Shown here piece by piece: positions 45,989 through 52,568 of a DNA stretch of 52,568 nt (position 1 is its first letter; the number at the start of each line of letters is the position of its first letter). Made by a program: the position numbers and the translations under genes. Under the pieces are notes generated by a model. The model saw nothing but the letters and a program-made list of their open reading frames with translations, did not search any database and was not told where the DNA came from. The DNA is from Clostridiales bacterium (lineage in GTDB: Bacteria > Bacillota > Clostridia > Oscillospirales > Oscillospiraceae), in assembly GCA_022786995.1 (NCBI GenBank), contig JALFUW010000002.1:1-52568 (forward strand), given 5' to 3'.

Positions 45989-47035
45989 TTAATTTTTCCC
46001 TAAAAGCTGCCGCAGGTCGCCGCAGAGGGCCTCCACCGCTTCGGCACGGGTGGCCCAGCTGGTGCAAAAACGCACTGCCCGGTGGGTATCGTCCATGCGC
46101 TGCTGCTCGCAGAAGACGTATTTTTCCGCCAGCTTTTCCAGCACCGCGTCCGGCAGGATGGGAAACAGCTGGTTGGTCACGCCGGGAACCAGGAACGGAA
46201 CATTCAGGGACAGCAGGGTATCTCTGAGCGTATCCGCCAGCGTATCCGCGTGGGCGGAAATCTCAAAATACAGATTATCCGTCATCAGAGCGTCAAACTG
46301 GACACCCAGCAACCGGCCCTTGGCCAGCATGCCGCCGTGCTGCTTGATGAGGTAGCGGAAGTCTTCCTTGAGAGCGGGGTTGGAAATCACCACGGCTTCC
46401 CCGAACAGGGCGCCCACCTTGGTGCCGCCGATGTAGAACACGTCGCACAGCCGGGCGATATCCGGCAGGGTCAGGTCATTTCCCTTCGCCATCAGGCCGT
46501 AGCCCAGACGGGCCCCGTCCAGAAACAGGTACAGTCCCAGCTTATGGCAGGCTTCGCTCAGGGCGGTCAGCTCCGACAGCGTGTAGAGCGTGCCAAGCTC
46601 GGTGGGATTGGAGAGATACACCAGCTTGGGCTGAACCATGTGCTCAAAGCTGCCGTCGTTGCGGTGAGCCTCCACCGCCTGACGCACCTGTGCGGCGGTG
46701 ATTTTGCCGTCCTCAGAAGGAAGGGCCAGCACCTTGTGGCCCGTTGCCTCCACGGCGCCGGTCTCATGGACGTGGATGTGTCCGCTTTGGGCGCACAGCG
46801 CCCCCTGATGGGGCCGCAGGGCGGCGGCAATGACGGTCATGTTGGTCTGGGTGCCGCCAACGAGAAAATGAACTGCCACGTCCTCCCTGCCGCACAGAGC
46901 CCGGATTTTTGCGGCGGCCTGAGCGCAATACTTGTCCTCTCCATAGCCGGGGGTCTGGTCAAAATTGGTTTTCGTCAGCGCTTCCAGCACCTTGGGATGG
47001 CAGCCTTCGGCGTAATCATTGTTGAAATACAGCAT
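45989..47035 (-). CDS. Low-specificity threonine aldolase / beta-eliminating lyase family protein
   Basis: 348 residues, PLP-dependent fold type I. Lys206 in YIGGTKVGALFGE is the expected Schiff-base lysine; D173 in FLDGARLGYG pairs with the cofactor ring. N-terminal FNNDYAEGCHPKVLEAL and the FLVGGTQTNMTVIAAALRP loop match bacterial L-threonine aldolase-like proteins, which split threonine to glycine and acetaldehyde; serine or other beta-hydroxy amino acids are possible substrates. RBS AAAGGAAGAAG. Own promoter, back to back with spoIIID. Confidence 0.9.
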   Translation of the reverse strand: MLYFNNDYAEGCHPKVLEALTKTNFDQTPGYGEDKYCAQAAAKIRALCGREDVAVHFLVGGTQTNMTVIAAALRPHQGALCAQSGHIHVHETGAVEATGHKVLALPSEDGKITAAQVRQAVEAHRNDGSFEHMVQPKLVYLSNPTELGTLYTLSELTALSEACHKLGLYLFLDGARLGYGLMAKGNDLTLPDIARLCDVFYIGGTKVGALFGEAVVISNPALKEDFRYLIKQHGGMLAKGRLLGVQFDALMTDNLYFEISAHADTLADTLRDTLLSLNVPFLVPGVTNQLFPILPDAVLEKLAEKYVFCEQQRMDDTHRAVRFCTSWATRAEAVEALCGDLRQLLGKN

Positions 47036-47067
47036 GGTCTTCTTCCTTTCTATTCCCAGATTTTCCT

Positions 47068-47096
47068 ATTTTATACCCTCCGGCATCCTCTGTCAA
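47068..47096 (-). promoter_or_regulatory. Promoter of the threonine-aldolase-like gene
   Basis: Minus strand TTGACA (47096-47091), 17-bp spacer, TAAAAT (47073-47068). Confidence 0.82.
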
Positions 47097-47099
47097 GCG

Positions 47100-47128
47100 G
47101 CATAATGATGACGGCAATCGCATAGGAT
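47100..47128 (+). promoter_or_regulatory. Sigma-E-like promoter of spoIIID
   Basis: GCATAAT (47100-47106), 14-bp spacer, CATAGGAT (47121-47128) resembles the sigma-E pattern (KMATATT, 13-15 bp, CATACAnT). In B. subtilis spoIIID is sigma-E dependent, which supports the match. It is divergent from, and only 3 bp away from, the -35 of the neighbouring gene. Confidence 0.55.
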
Positions 47129-47159
47129 TTTCCAACAGCACAGCATCGGAGGGGAGCCT

Positions 47160-47411
47160 ATGAAACAAGATCTGGAGGAGCGAGCCTGTGAATTGGCTGT
47201 GTACGTCATCGAGACCGGCGCGACGGTGCGGGCCGCCGCGAAGCATTTCGGCATCAGCAAATCCACCGTCCACAAAGCACTGACCCAGCGGCTGCGGCTG
47301 TGCAACTATCCCCTGTATGTGCAGGTGCGCAGGGTTCTGGATAAGAATAAGCAGGAGCGGCACATCCGGGGCGGGATGGCGACCCGGCGGAAGTATCGGG
47401 AAGCGGAGTGA
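47160..47411 (+). CDS. spoIIID: Sporulation transcriptional regulator SpoIIID
   Basis: 83 residues, the family length. Conserved start LEERACELAVYVIETGATVRAAAKHFGISKSTVHKALTQRL contains the helix-turn-helix (about 21-45); the basic C-terminus QERHIRGGMATRRKY is characteristic and contacts DNA. It switches mother-cell transcription between the sigma-E and sigma-K stages. RBS GGAGGGGAG. Presence indicates a spore-forming lineage. It is monocistronic; a related repeat string and tRNA-Leu terminator follow. Confidence 0.95.
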   Translation: MKQDLEERACELAVYVIETGATVRAAAKHFGISKSTVHKALTQRLRLCNYPLYVQVRRVLDKNKQERHIRGGMATRRKYREAE

Positions 47412-47466
47412 AGAATGTAGCGTGGAGTTTGGAGTGAAAAGAAGTGAAATAGTTCGCTCAACAAGA

Positions 47467-47497
47467 AAGAAGGACACCCAAACGGATGTCCTTCTTT
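47467..47497 (-). terminator. Terminator after tRNA-Leu
   Basis: Minus strand stem of nine pairs (AGAAGGACA/TGTCCTTCT, about 47468-47476 and 47487-47495) immediately after the tRNA, followed by TTCTTGTTG. Confidence 0.75.
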
Positions 47498-47500
47498 TTC

Positions 47501-47588
47501 TGGTGGGCGAGGCGGGACTTGAACCCGCACGTCCGCAGTGAACACTAGAACCTGAATCTAGCGAGTCTACCAATTCCACCACTCGCCC
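47501..47588 (-). tRNA. tRNA-Leu (anticodon CAG)
   Basis: 88 nt with encoded CCA and a long variable arm, as expected for leucine. Acceptor GGGCGAG/CTCGCCC is fully paired; anticodon stem CTAGA/TCTAG with loop TTCAGGT gives CAG; T-arm GCGGG-TTCAAGT-CCCGC. Confidence 0.94.
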
Positions 47589-47627
47589 ATATTCGCTTTC
47601 TGAAGGGGTTTCCCTCAGCGCTCCAAT

Positions 47628-47656
47628 ATAATAACACAAGGCAATCAACTTGTCAA
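47628..47656 (-). promoter_or_regulatory. Promoter of tRNA-Leu
   Basis: Minus strand consensus TTGACA (47656-47651), 17-bp spacer, TATTAT (47633-47628). Confidence 0.85.
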
Positions 47657-47674
47657 CACTTTTTTCAAAATATT

Positions 47675-47713
47675 GACAAAAATAGCGGCGGGGCGGTCAT
47701 TGCGAACCGCCCC
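47675..47713 (-). terminator. Terminator of the FTR-like gene
   Basis: Minus strand 7-bp G/C stem (47713-47707 with 47696-47690), then GCCGCTATTTTTG. The loop, read on the plus strand, is TCATTGCGAA, the core of the palindromic repeat at 44522. Confidence 0.7.
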
Positions 47714-47718
47714 ATCCC

Positions 47719-47913
47719 TTACTCCTTGTAGTAGAGCATACAGTGGCAGTACCCGTGATAGTCCGGGTCGGCAATCTGCTCCCGGAACTCGCGGCAGATG
47801 CACTTATTTTCCTCCGTGCGCTCTAAACGGCAGGGACAATAGCCCCCGGTGCGCTTTAAGCCATCCCGGATGGTTTTCACCATTTCCTTGTCCTCATTTA
47901 ACCGTACAGCCAT
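47719..47913 (-). CDS. Ferredoxin-thioredoxin reductase catalytic-chain-like protein
   Basis: 64 residues from the second ATG (8 nt after AAGGAG; the first ATG is only 2 nt away). Six cysteines form C26-P-C28, C38-I-C40 and C56-H-C58, the order of the FTR catalytic chain (CPC, CPC, CHC). The FTR chain is longer (about 110 residues) and has other spacings, so this is a reduced version; it should bind a [4Fe-4S] cluster beside a redox disulphide. A role passing electrons from ferredoxin (reduced by the PFOR at 40757) to thiol proteins is inference. Third gene of the HAD-hydrolase operon, 12-bp gap. Confidence 0.8.
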   Translation of the reverse strand: MAVRLNEDKEMVKTIRDGLKRTGGYCPCRLERTEENKCICREFREQIADPDYHGYCHCMLYYKE

Positions 47914-47925
47914 GATCATCGCTCC

Positions 47926-48852
47926 TTATGTCAAAACTTTGTCGCAGAATTCCCTGACGATCTGCCGGTATCGATTGGGATTTACCAGAAAGCTGATGCC
48001 GTGATCGGCCACAGGGAAGGTGCAGCGGTAAATCATTTGGGGGTTGGCCCGCTGGATTTCGGCGCTCATGTCGCAGGGCACAAAGCCGTCGGACTCCCCG
48101 TGGATCAGCACAATGGGCACCTTCGCCTGTTTTACTGCCCGGACGGGGTCAGTCTCCCGCAGGTCAAAGCCGCCATAGACCTTGGCTCCTGCCCAGCTGA
48201 AAACAGCAGCCACAGCGGCAGGAATCCGCTGCTTCCGACCCACCGCGCGGATAATCTTCGTGGGGCTGGAATAGGGACAATCGGCGACGATGCCCTTTAC
48301 ATTTTCCGGCAGGGGCAGCTCCGACGCCATGAGCACCGTGGAGGCCCCCATGGAGATGCCATAGAGCAGAATCTTCGTGTCTTTGCCAAACCGCTCCAGG
48401 GCGTAATCCACCCAAGTGAGCACATCATAGCGCTCCTTGATGCCGAAGGTGATGGTGCTTCCCTGACTTTTCCCGTGGGCCCGCTGGTCAATGAGCAACA
48501 GGTTGTGGCCCATTTCCCGGCTGATCTCCGCCCCGCCGCAGAAGTCGGTCAGGCCGGAACTGCGATAGCCGTGGAAGGCGATGTCCAGCGGGGCACCGTC
48601 GGACACATGGTAGTACCGCCCCCACAGGGTCAGGCCGTCGTAGGACGTGACGGACACGAACTCACAGGGCCGGTCGATGAGGGTTTGCAGCAGCCGGGCA
48701 ATTTCAGGAAGGTGGGGCTCATACTGCTTCCCCTTGTGCACCGGCAGGTCTTCCCTGCCTTTCTTCGGTGACCAGAAGGCAACCCGGTAGGCATAATACC
48801 CGCCGCCCAGCAGCACGGTAAGGGCAAGGCAGAGAAGAACAAGAAAAACCAT
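47926..48852 (-). CDS. Membrane-anchored alpha/beta hydrolase
   Basis: 308 residues. N-terminal span MVFLVLLCLALTVLLGGGYYAY, then an alpha/beta-hydrolase domain: oxyanion region AFHGYRSSGLTDFCG, LLIDQRAHGKSQG, nucleophile elbow YGISMGAST (Ser), Asp in IHGESDGFVP, His in PVADHGISFL. The family includes BEM46/YqkD-type esterases; substrate unknown. Start at 48852 after a GGAG site 2 bp past the upstream gene; the frame stays open further upstream inside that gene but without resemblance. Confidence 0.88.
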   Translation of the reverse strand: MVFLVLLCLALTVLLGGGYYAYRVAFWSPKKGREDLPVHKGKQYEPHLPEIARLLQTLIDRPCEFVSVTSYDGLTLWGRYYHVSDGAPLDIAFHGYRSSGLTDFCGGAEISREMGHNLLLIDQRAHGKSQGSTITFGIKERYDVLTWVDYALERFGKDTKILLYGISMGASTVLMASELPLPENVKGIVADCPYSSPTKIIRAVGRKQRIPAAVAAVFSWAGAKVYGGFDLRETDPVRAVKQAKVPIVLIHGESDGFVPCDMSAEIQRANPQMIYRCTFPVADHGISFLVNPNRYRQIVREFCDKVLT

Positions 48853-48854
48853 AC

Positions 48855-49559
48855 TCAAAGACTCCGAATGTAGTGTAACAGCTCCGGGAAACTGCCGTTG
48901 GGATATTTGGAGATATCCTCCCCTGCCTTGTTGATCAGGCAGTCGGTGAGCAGGAAGGTCTTCATGCCCAGCGTTCCGGCAACCATGTCCTCCCCCACGT
49001 CGTTGCCCACCATCAGGCACTGGGAGCCGTCCAACCCTATTTTTCCCAGAATCTCCCGGTAATAGTCGGGATTGGGCTTGCAGAACCGGGAATTTTCGTA
49101 GGTGGTGATGCGTTCAAAGTCCTCGGGATTCAGCCCCGCCCAGCGGACACGGCTGTGGGTGGCGATGGCGGGAAACAGAGGGTTTGTGGCGAGAATCACC
49201 CGGTAGCCCAGCGCTTTGCACGCCCGGATGGTCTCCGCCGCCATGGGGTTGAAGCCGCAGCTGTCTTTCGACCTCTGGAAAACGGTGGTATAGAATTCCT
49301 CAAACAGGGCTTCATCCTGCTTTGCGTCCCTGCCGAGAATCCCATTGAAGACCGTCCAGAATACGTCCTCGTTTTTGGCCTTGCCGTCGTTTTTTACCAT
49401 GGCCCCGGTACCGGCCCAGACGGCCTTGATGAGGCTCTGGGCATCATAGCCGTGGGGGGCCAGAAACGCCGCCATGCGGCCTAAGTAGTCCTTGACGAAC
49501 ACCTCCTGCTCCATGGGCAGCAGGGTGCCGTCTAAATCGAATAGAATTGCTTTGGTCAT
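48855..49559 (-). CDS. HAD-superfamily hydrolase (subfamily IA)
   Basis: 234 residues. Motif I LFDLDGTLLP (D8, D10), motif II LATNPLFP, motif III K in RFCKPNPDYY, motif IV MVGNDVGEDMVAG. A helical cap (about 15-100) places it among phosphoglycolate-phosphatase-like enzymes; the natural phosphoester is not predictable. First gene of a three-gene operon; its ribosome site GAGGTAATCT follows directly on a palindromic repeat. Confidence 0.9.
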   Translation of the reverse strand: MTKAILFDLDGTLLPMEQEVFVKDYLGRMAAFLAPHGYDAQSLIKAVWAGTGAMVKNDGKAKNEDVFWTVFNGILGRDAKQDEALFEEFYTTVFQRSKDSCGFNPMAAETIRACKALGYRVILATNPLFPAIATHSRVRWAGLNPEDFERITTYENSRFCKPNPDYYREILGKIGLDGSQCLMVGNDVGEDMVAGTLGMKTFLLTDCLINKAGEDISKYPNGSFPELLHYIRSL

Positions 49560-49571
49560 AGATTACCTCAT

Positions 49572-49700
49572 AATGCCTCCCCTATCAGGGGGAAGGCAAG
49601 ACTTGGCTCCCCCGCTGGGGGAGCTGTCACGGCCTTAGCCGTGACTGAGAGGGCCCTCATCCGCCCCCTGCGGGGGCACCTTCCCCCAGGGGAAGGCATT
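49572..49700. repeat. Palindromic repeat, copy 1 (129 bp)
   Basis: Ends AATGCCT (49572) and AGGCATT (to 49700) border a run of G/C hairpins: CTCCCCC/GGGGGAG, CACGGC/GCCGTG and GCCCCC/GGGGGC. The inner 93 bp (49595-49687) matches copy 2 at 52089-52181 at 90 of 93 positions. It fills the whole gap between metA and the HAD gene, ending 2 bp before the metA stop. Confidence 0.85.
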
Positions 49701-49702
49701 TG

Positions 49703-50632
49703 TCAATCCTGCTCCTGACCCACCGCCATGAGGTCATAGGGCGTGGTCTGGTAGACGAAATAGTTCAGCCAGTTGCTGTAGAGCAGGTTCCCGTGGCCCC
49801 GCCAGCGGACGATTGGCGGCTTGGTATCGTCGTCACCCGGATAGTAATTCACGGGGACGTGGATGGGAAGGCCCTGATTTTTGTCTCTCAGGTACTCCCG
49901 CTCCAGGGTGTCCGGGTCGTATTCGGAGTGGCCCGTCACGAAAATCTGACGGCCCTCCTTGTTCATGATGATGTACACCCCCGCTTCCTCGGAGGAGGCA
50001 AGAATTTTCAGGCCCGGCACCGCCTCCACGTCTGCCCGGTCAATGGTGGTGTGCCGGGAGTGGGGCGCCCAGAACTCGTCGTCAAAGCCCCGCAGGAGGA
50101 TTGCCCGCTTGTAGTCCGCGTGGTGGCGGTACACACCGAACAGCTTTTCCGGCAGGGGGTGCTTCTGGATGCCGTAGTGGTAGTAAAGCCCCGCCTGGGC
50201 CGCCCAGCAGATGTGGAAGGTGGAGTGGACGTGGGTCTTGCTCCACTGCATGATTCTTACCAGCTCGTCCCAGTAGTCCACCTCCTCGAAGGGCAGATTC
50301 TCCACAGGAGCGCCGGTGATCACCATGCCGTCAAACTTCCGCTCCTTCAGCTCGTCAAAGGTCTTGTAGAAGGACAGCAGGTGCTCCTCCGGGGTGTTTT
50401 TGGACTTGTGGGAGGAAATCATCATCAGCTCCAGATGCACCTGCAAGGGGGTGTTACCCAGAACCCGGCTCAGCTGGGTCTCGGTGACAATCTTGGTGGG
50501 CATCAGGTTGAGAAGCACGATTTCCAGCGGGCGGATGTGCTGGGTTTCCGCCCGTGTCTGGTTCATAACAAAGATGTTTTCATTTTTCAGGGTCTCCGCC
50601 GCAGGGAGGTCGTTGGGTATCTGAATGGGCAT
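49703..50632 (-). CDS. metA: Homoserine O-acyltransferase (MetA fold), predicted acetyl-CoA-specific
   Basis: 309 residues. Catalytic Cys142 (HICWAAQA), His235 and Glu237 (VTGHSEYD) are in the expected places. Residue 111 is Glu (TGAPVE), where E. coli has Gly; in studied MetA proteins Glu111 goes with acetyl-CoA and Gly with succinyl-CoA use, so O-acetylhomoserine is the predicted product. That fits the gene directly upstream, an O-acetylhomoserine sulfhydrylase. 14-bp gap after metY, so one operon. Confidence 0.93.
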   Translation of the reverse strand: MPIQIPNDLPAAETLKNENIFVMNQTRAETQHIRPLEIVLLNLMPTKIVTETQLSRVLGNTPLQVHLELMMISSHKSKNTPEEHLLSFYKTFDELKERKFDGMVITGAPVENLPFEEVDYWDELVRIMQWSKTHVHSTFHICWAAQAGLYYHYGIQKHPLPEKLFGVYRHHADYKRAILLRGFDDEFWAPHSRHTTIDRADVEAVPGLKILASSEEAGVYIIMNKEGRQIFVTGHSEYDPDTLEREYLRDKNQGLPIHVPVNYYPGDDDTKPPIVRWRGHGNLLYSNWLNYFVYQTTPYDLMAVGQEQD

Positions 50633-50646
50633 GGGCTACCCCCAAA

Positions 50647-51930
50647 TTACACGTTTTCCAGCGCCTGGGCGATATCCTCAATCAGATCCTGGGCGTTTTC
50701 CAGACCGCAGCTCAGGCGGATCAGGTCGGCGCCCACACCGGCGGCATCCAGCTCCGCGTCGGTCATCTGGCGGTGGGTTGAGGACGCGGGGTGCAGGCAG
50801 CAGGTGCGGGAATCCGCAACGTGGGTCTCGATGGAGCCCAGCTTCAGGTGCTTCATGAAGGTTTCCGCAGCCTTCCGTCCGCCGTGGAGGCCGAAGGAAA
50901 TCACGCCGCAGGAGCCGTTCGGCATATACTTTTTCGCCAGCTCGTAATACTTGTCGCCGGGTAGGCCGCAGTACTTGACCCACTTGACCTTATCATGGCC
51001 CTTGAGGTACTCGGCGATGGCCTGAGCGTTGGCGCAGTGCTGCTTCATACGGAAGGGCAGGCTCTCAAGACCCAGATTCAGGACGTAGGCCACCTGAGGG
51101 GACTGGACGCAGCCAAAGTCCCGCATGAGCTGGGCGGTGCATTTGGTGATGAAGGCCCCGCCGAGGCCGAACCGTTCCGTATAGGTCACGCCGTGGTAGC
51201 TGTCGTCGGGGGTGGTGAGGCCGGGGAACTTGTCGGCGTGGGCCGTCCAGTCGAATTTGCCGCCGTCCACGATGCAGCCGCCCACGCAGGAGGCGTGGCC
51301 GTCCATGTACTTGGTGGTGGAGTGGGTGACGATGTCCGCGCCCCACTCGATGGGGCGGCAGTTGATGGGGGTGGCGAAGGTGTTGTCCACGATCAGGGGC
51401 ACGCCGTGGGCGTGGGCAGCCCTGGCAAACTTCTCAATGTCCAGCACGGTGAGGGCGGGGTTGGCGATGGTCTCGCCGAAGACGGCCTTGGTGTTGGGCC
51501 GGAAGGCGGCGTTCAGCTCCTCCTCGGTGCAGTCGGGGTCGATGAAGGTGGTTTCCAGACCCATTTTCTTCATGGTGACGGAGAACAGGTTGAAGCTGCC
51601 GCCGTAAATGGCGGAGGAAGCCACGATATGGTCGCCGCAGCCCGCGATATTGAACACCGCCATAAAGTTGGCGGCCTGCCCGGAGGAGGTCAGCATGGCG
51701 GCGGAGCCGCCCTCCAGAGCGCAGATTTTCGCTGCCACCGCGTCACAGGTGGGGTTTGCCAGCCGGGAATAGAAATAGCCCTCGGCTTCCAGATCGAAGA
51801 GCTTGCCCATGTCCTCGGAGGTGGCGTATTTGAAGGTGGTGCTCTGAATAATCGGCAGCTGGCGGGGCTCGCCGTTGCCGGGGGTGTAACCGGCCTGAAT
51901 GCACAGGGTCTCGGGTCTCAATTTCTCCAT
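50647..51930 (-). CDS. metY: O-acetylhomoserine sulfhydrylase / aminocarboxypropyltransferase
   Basis: 427 residues, the length of MetY (longer than MetB/MetC). PLP enzyme of the Cys/Met family: Lys207 in STTKYMDGH binds the cofactor; YSRLANPT, SSGQAAN and DNTFATP are family motifs. It makes homocysteine from O-acetylhomoserine and sulphide, using the product of metA. RBS GAGGTGATAT. Transcribed from a consensus promoter with only about a 30-nt leader, leaving no room for a SAM riboswitch. Confidence 0.95.
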   Translation of the reverse strand: MEKLRPETLCIQAGYTPGNGEPRQLPIIQSTTFKYATSEDMGKLFDLEAEGYFYSRLANPTCDAVAAKICALEGGSAAMLTSSGQAANFMAVFNIAGCGDHIVASSAIYGGSFNLFSVTMKKMGLETTFIDPDCTEEELNAAFRPNTKAVFGETIANPALTVLDIEKFARAAHAHGVPLIVDNTFATPINCRPIEWGADIVTHSTTKYMDGHASCVGGCIVDGGKFDWTAHADKFPGLTTPDDSYHGVTYTERFGLGGAFITKCTAQLMRDFGCVQSPQVAYVLNLGLESLPFRMKQHCANAQAIAEYLKGHDKVKWVKYCGLPGDKYYELAKKYMPNGSCGVISFGLHGGRKAAETFMKHLKLGSIETHVADSRTCCLHPASSTHRQMTDAELDAAGVGADLIRLSCGLENAQDLIEDIAQALENV

Positions 51931-51966
51931 TGGATATCACCTCATAATGTGTTGTATATGGCTATT

Positions 51967-51995
51967 ATTGTAACCCCCGGGGGGAGATTTGTCAA
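51967..51995 (-). promoter_or_regulatory. Promoter of metY-metA
   Basis: Minus strand TTGACA (51995-51990), 17-bp spacer, TACAAT (51972-51967). The spacer holds a C6G5 run that could fold or affect promoter geometry. Confidence 0.85.
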
Positions 51996-52016
51996 CCAGT
52001 TCCGTTTGCCGAGGCG

Positions 52017-52041
52017 TTACACGCTTACACGCTTTACACGC
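52017..52041. repeat. Three 8-bp direct repeats upstream of the metY promoter
   Basis: TTACACGC occurs at 52017-52024, 52025-52032 and 52034-52041, 22 bp beyond the -35 box (minus strand GCGTGTAA). Tandem sites just upstream of a promoter suit an activator; the protein is unknown. Confidence 0.5.
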
Positions 52042-52088
52042 GTGTTTTCCGTTCAGCCCCACACCGAACTGACAACCTTCGACAGGGC

Positions 52089-52181
52089 GGCAAGACTTGG
52101 CTCCCCCTCTGGGGGAGCTGGCACGGCCTTAGTCGTGACTGAGAGGGCCCTCATCCGCCCCCTGCGGGGGCACCTTCCCCC
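52089..52181. repeat. Palindromic repeat, copy 2 (93-bp core)
   Basis: Same length as the core of copy 1 (49595-49687) with three substitutions; the outer AATGCCT ends are missing here. It lies between the metY promoter and the stop of the primase-like gene. Confidence 0.85.
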
Positions 52182-52183
52182 GC

Positions 52184-52567
52184 TTACATCCTCGGACAAA
52201 TTCGGATTCCCTGATAGCCTCTGGCCCGGCGGCCGTTGCCGATGGGGATATTGGTGCTGTAGATCAGGCCGAAGCGGCTCTGGTTCTGGTTCAGGTACTG
52301 GGCCAGACTGGTACTGCTCATGGGTGTCACGGCGTTGTCATCGCACCAGTCCTTGTACACCCCGTACAGCGCCCGGGAGGAGGCGGTGCCCTGACTGTCA
52401 AAGCGGAAATACCCCTCGGAGTTCATGAAGTCCACGGCGTTGTTGCCCTCCCGGATGGCATCGTTCAGATTCTCCTGGGCCTGGGGGGTGATGGTGAACT
52501 GGAAGTCGTTGAGGAACAGCCGGAGCAGCCCTTCCAGACACCACATTAGAATTCCCTCCCGTTCCCC
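52184..52567 (-). CDS. Phage/plasmid-type primase-helicase, C-terminal part (5' end outside window)
   Basis: At least 127 codons stay open to the window edge, so the gene continues to the right. The visible part matches the C-terminus of D5/P4-type primase-helicases: EREGILMWCLEGL at the helicase end, then an Ala/Asn-rich helix, ALYGVYKDWCDDNAVTPMSSTSLAQYLNQ (winged-helix-like region) and the ending GRRARGYQGIRI. Such proteins belong to phages, satellites and plasmids, so a mobile element probably lies beyond the edge. An internal Met at 52546 is unlikely to be the true start. Confidence 0.78.
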   Translation of the reverse strand, partial: GEREGILMWCLEGLLRLFLNDFQFTITPQAQENLNDAIREGNNAVDFMNSEGYFRFDSQGTASSRALYGVYKDWCDDNAVTPMSSTSLAQYLNQNQSRFGLIYSTNIPIGNGRRARGYQGIRICPRM

Positions 52568-52568
52568 A

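Noticed and set aside
51931..51966. SAM riboswitch ahead of metY
   Set aside because: The promoter leaves a leader of only about 30 nt, too short for any SAM riboswitch class.

Overview
The window looks like chromosomal DNA of an anaerobic, spore-forming member of the Clostridia, most likely an Oscillospirales-type gut bacterium. Directly visible support: a pyruvate:ferredoxin oxidoreductase, a small ferredoxin-thioredoxin-reductase-like protein, SpoIIID, a SleC-like cortex-lytic gene set, an M50 (SpoIVFB-like) protease, Gram-positive-style promoters (TTGACA-17-TATAAT) and strong AGGAGG ribosome binding sites. The order-level placement is inference. I see no transposase, CRISPR array or rRNA.

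Layout. (1) 1-15962: a ten-gene plus-strand run, amt(PII fusion)-asnB-purC-purA-purB-guaA-pyrG-purF-carA-carB, with gaps of 0-69 bp and several 4-8 bp overlaps, closed by a terminator. It takes up ammonium and spends ammonia, glutamine or aspartate nitrogen on asparagine, purines, CTP, GMP and carbamoyl phosphate. (2) 15973-19282: pyruvate kinase with its own promoter and a second asparagine synthetase, on the minus strand. (3) 19359-22734: a helical unknown protein, a split SleC-like cortex-lytic system (separate prodomain-like gene, SpoIID-fold plus peptidoglycan-binding enzyme, extra peptidoglycan-binding protein) and a phosphatidylglycerophosphate-synthase-like gene. (4) 22750-27670: an accessory stretch of small membrane proteins, a phosphodiesterase, an uncharacterised three-gene operon with a sigma-K/E-like promoter, an FmdE-like protein, a second CDP-alcohol phosphatidyltransferase, a 161-bp MITE with TTAG target duplication, a candidate structured small RNA and tRNA-Pro. 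(5) 27817-31843: a six-gene minus-strand operon (small membrane protein, M50 protease, B12/radical-SAM protein, its DUF2344 partner, Lar-like zinc protein, PaaI-like thioesterase). (6) 31930-32242: tRNA-Ala(CGC) followed by an unusual cloverleaf-like element carrying a copy of the tRNA 3' end including CCA. (7) 32313-40521: tex, an XRE regulator with a membrane partner, an anchored leucine-rich-repeat protein, thiI-pncC and comM. (8) 40757-47588: nifJ (very strong codon bias), a small DUF3006-like gene, a palindromic repeat, an AI-2E-type exporter, a threonine-aldolase-like enzyme, spoIIID and tRNA-Leu. (9) 47690-52567: an FTR-like protein, an alpha/beta hydrolase and a HAD phosphatase in one operon, the methionine genes metY-metA, two copies of a 93-bp repeat, and at the right edge the C-terminal part of a phage/plasmid-type primase-helicase, suggesting a mobile element beyond the window.

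Most metabolic genes are confident family calls. The less explained material is the tRNA-Ala-derived cloverleaf (31961-32084), the minus-strand structured transcript near 22752-22897, the three-gene operon 24502-25433, and the split sleC organisation. All promoter, terminator and RNA calls come from reading the sequence by eye; no folding program or database search was run.
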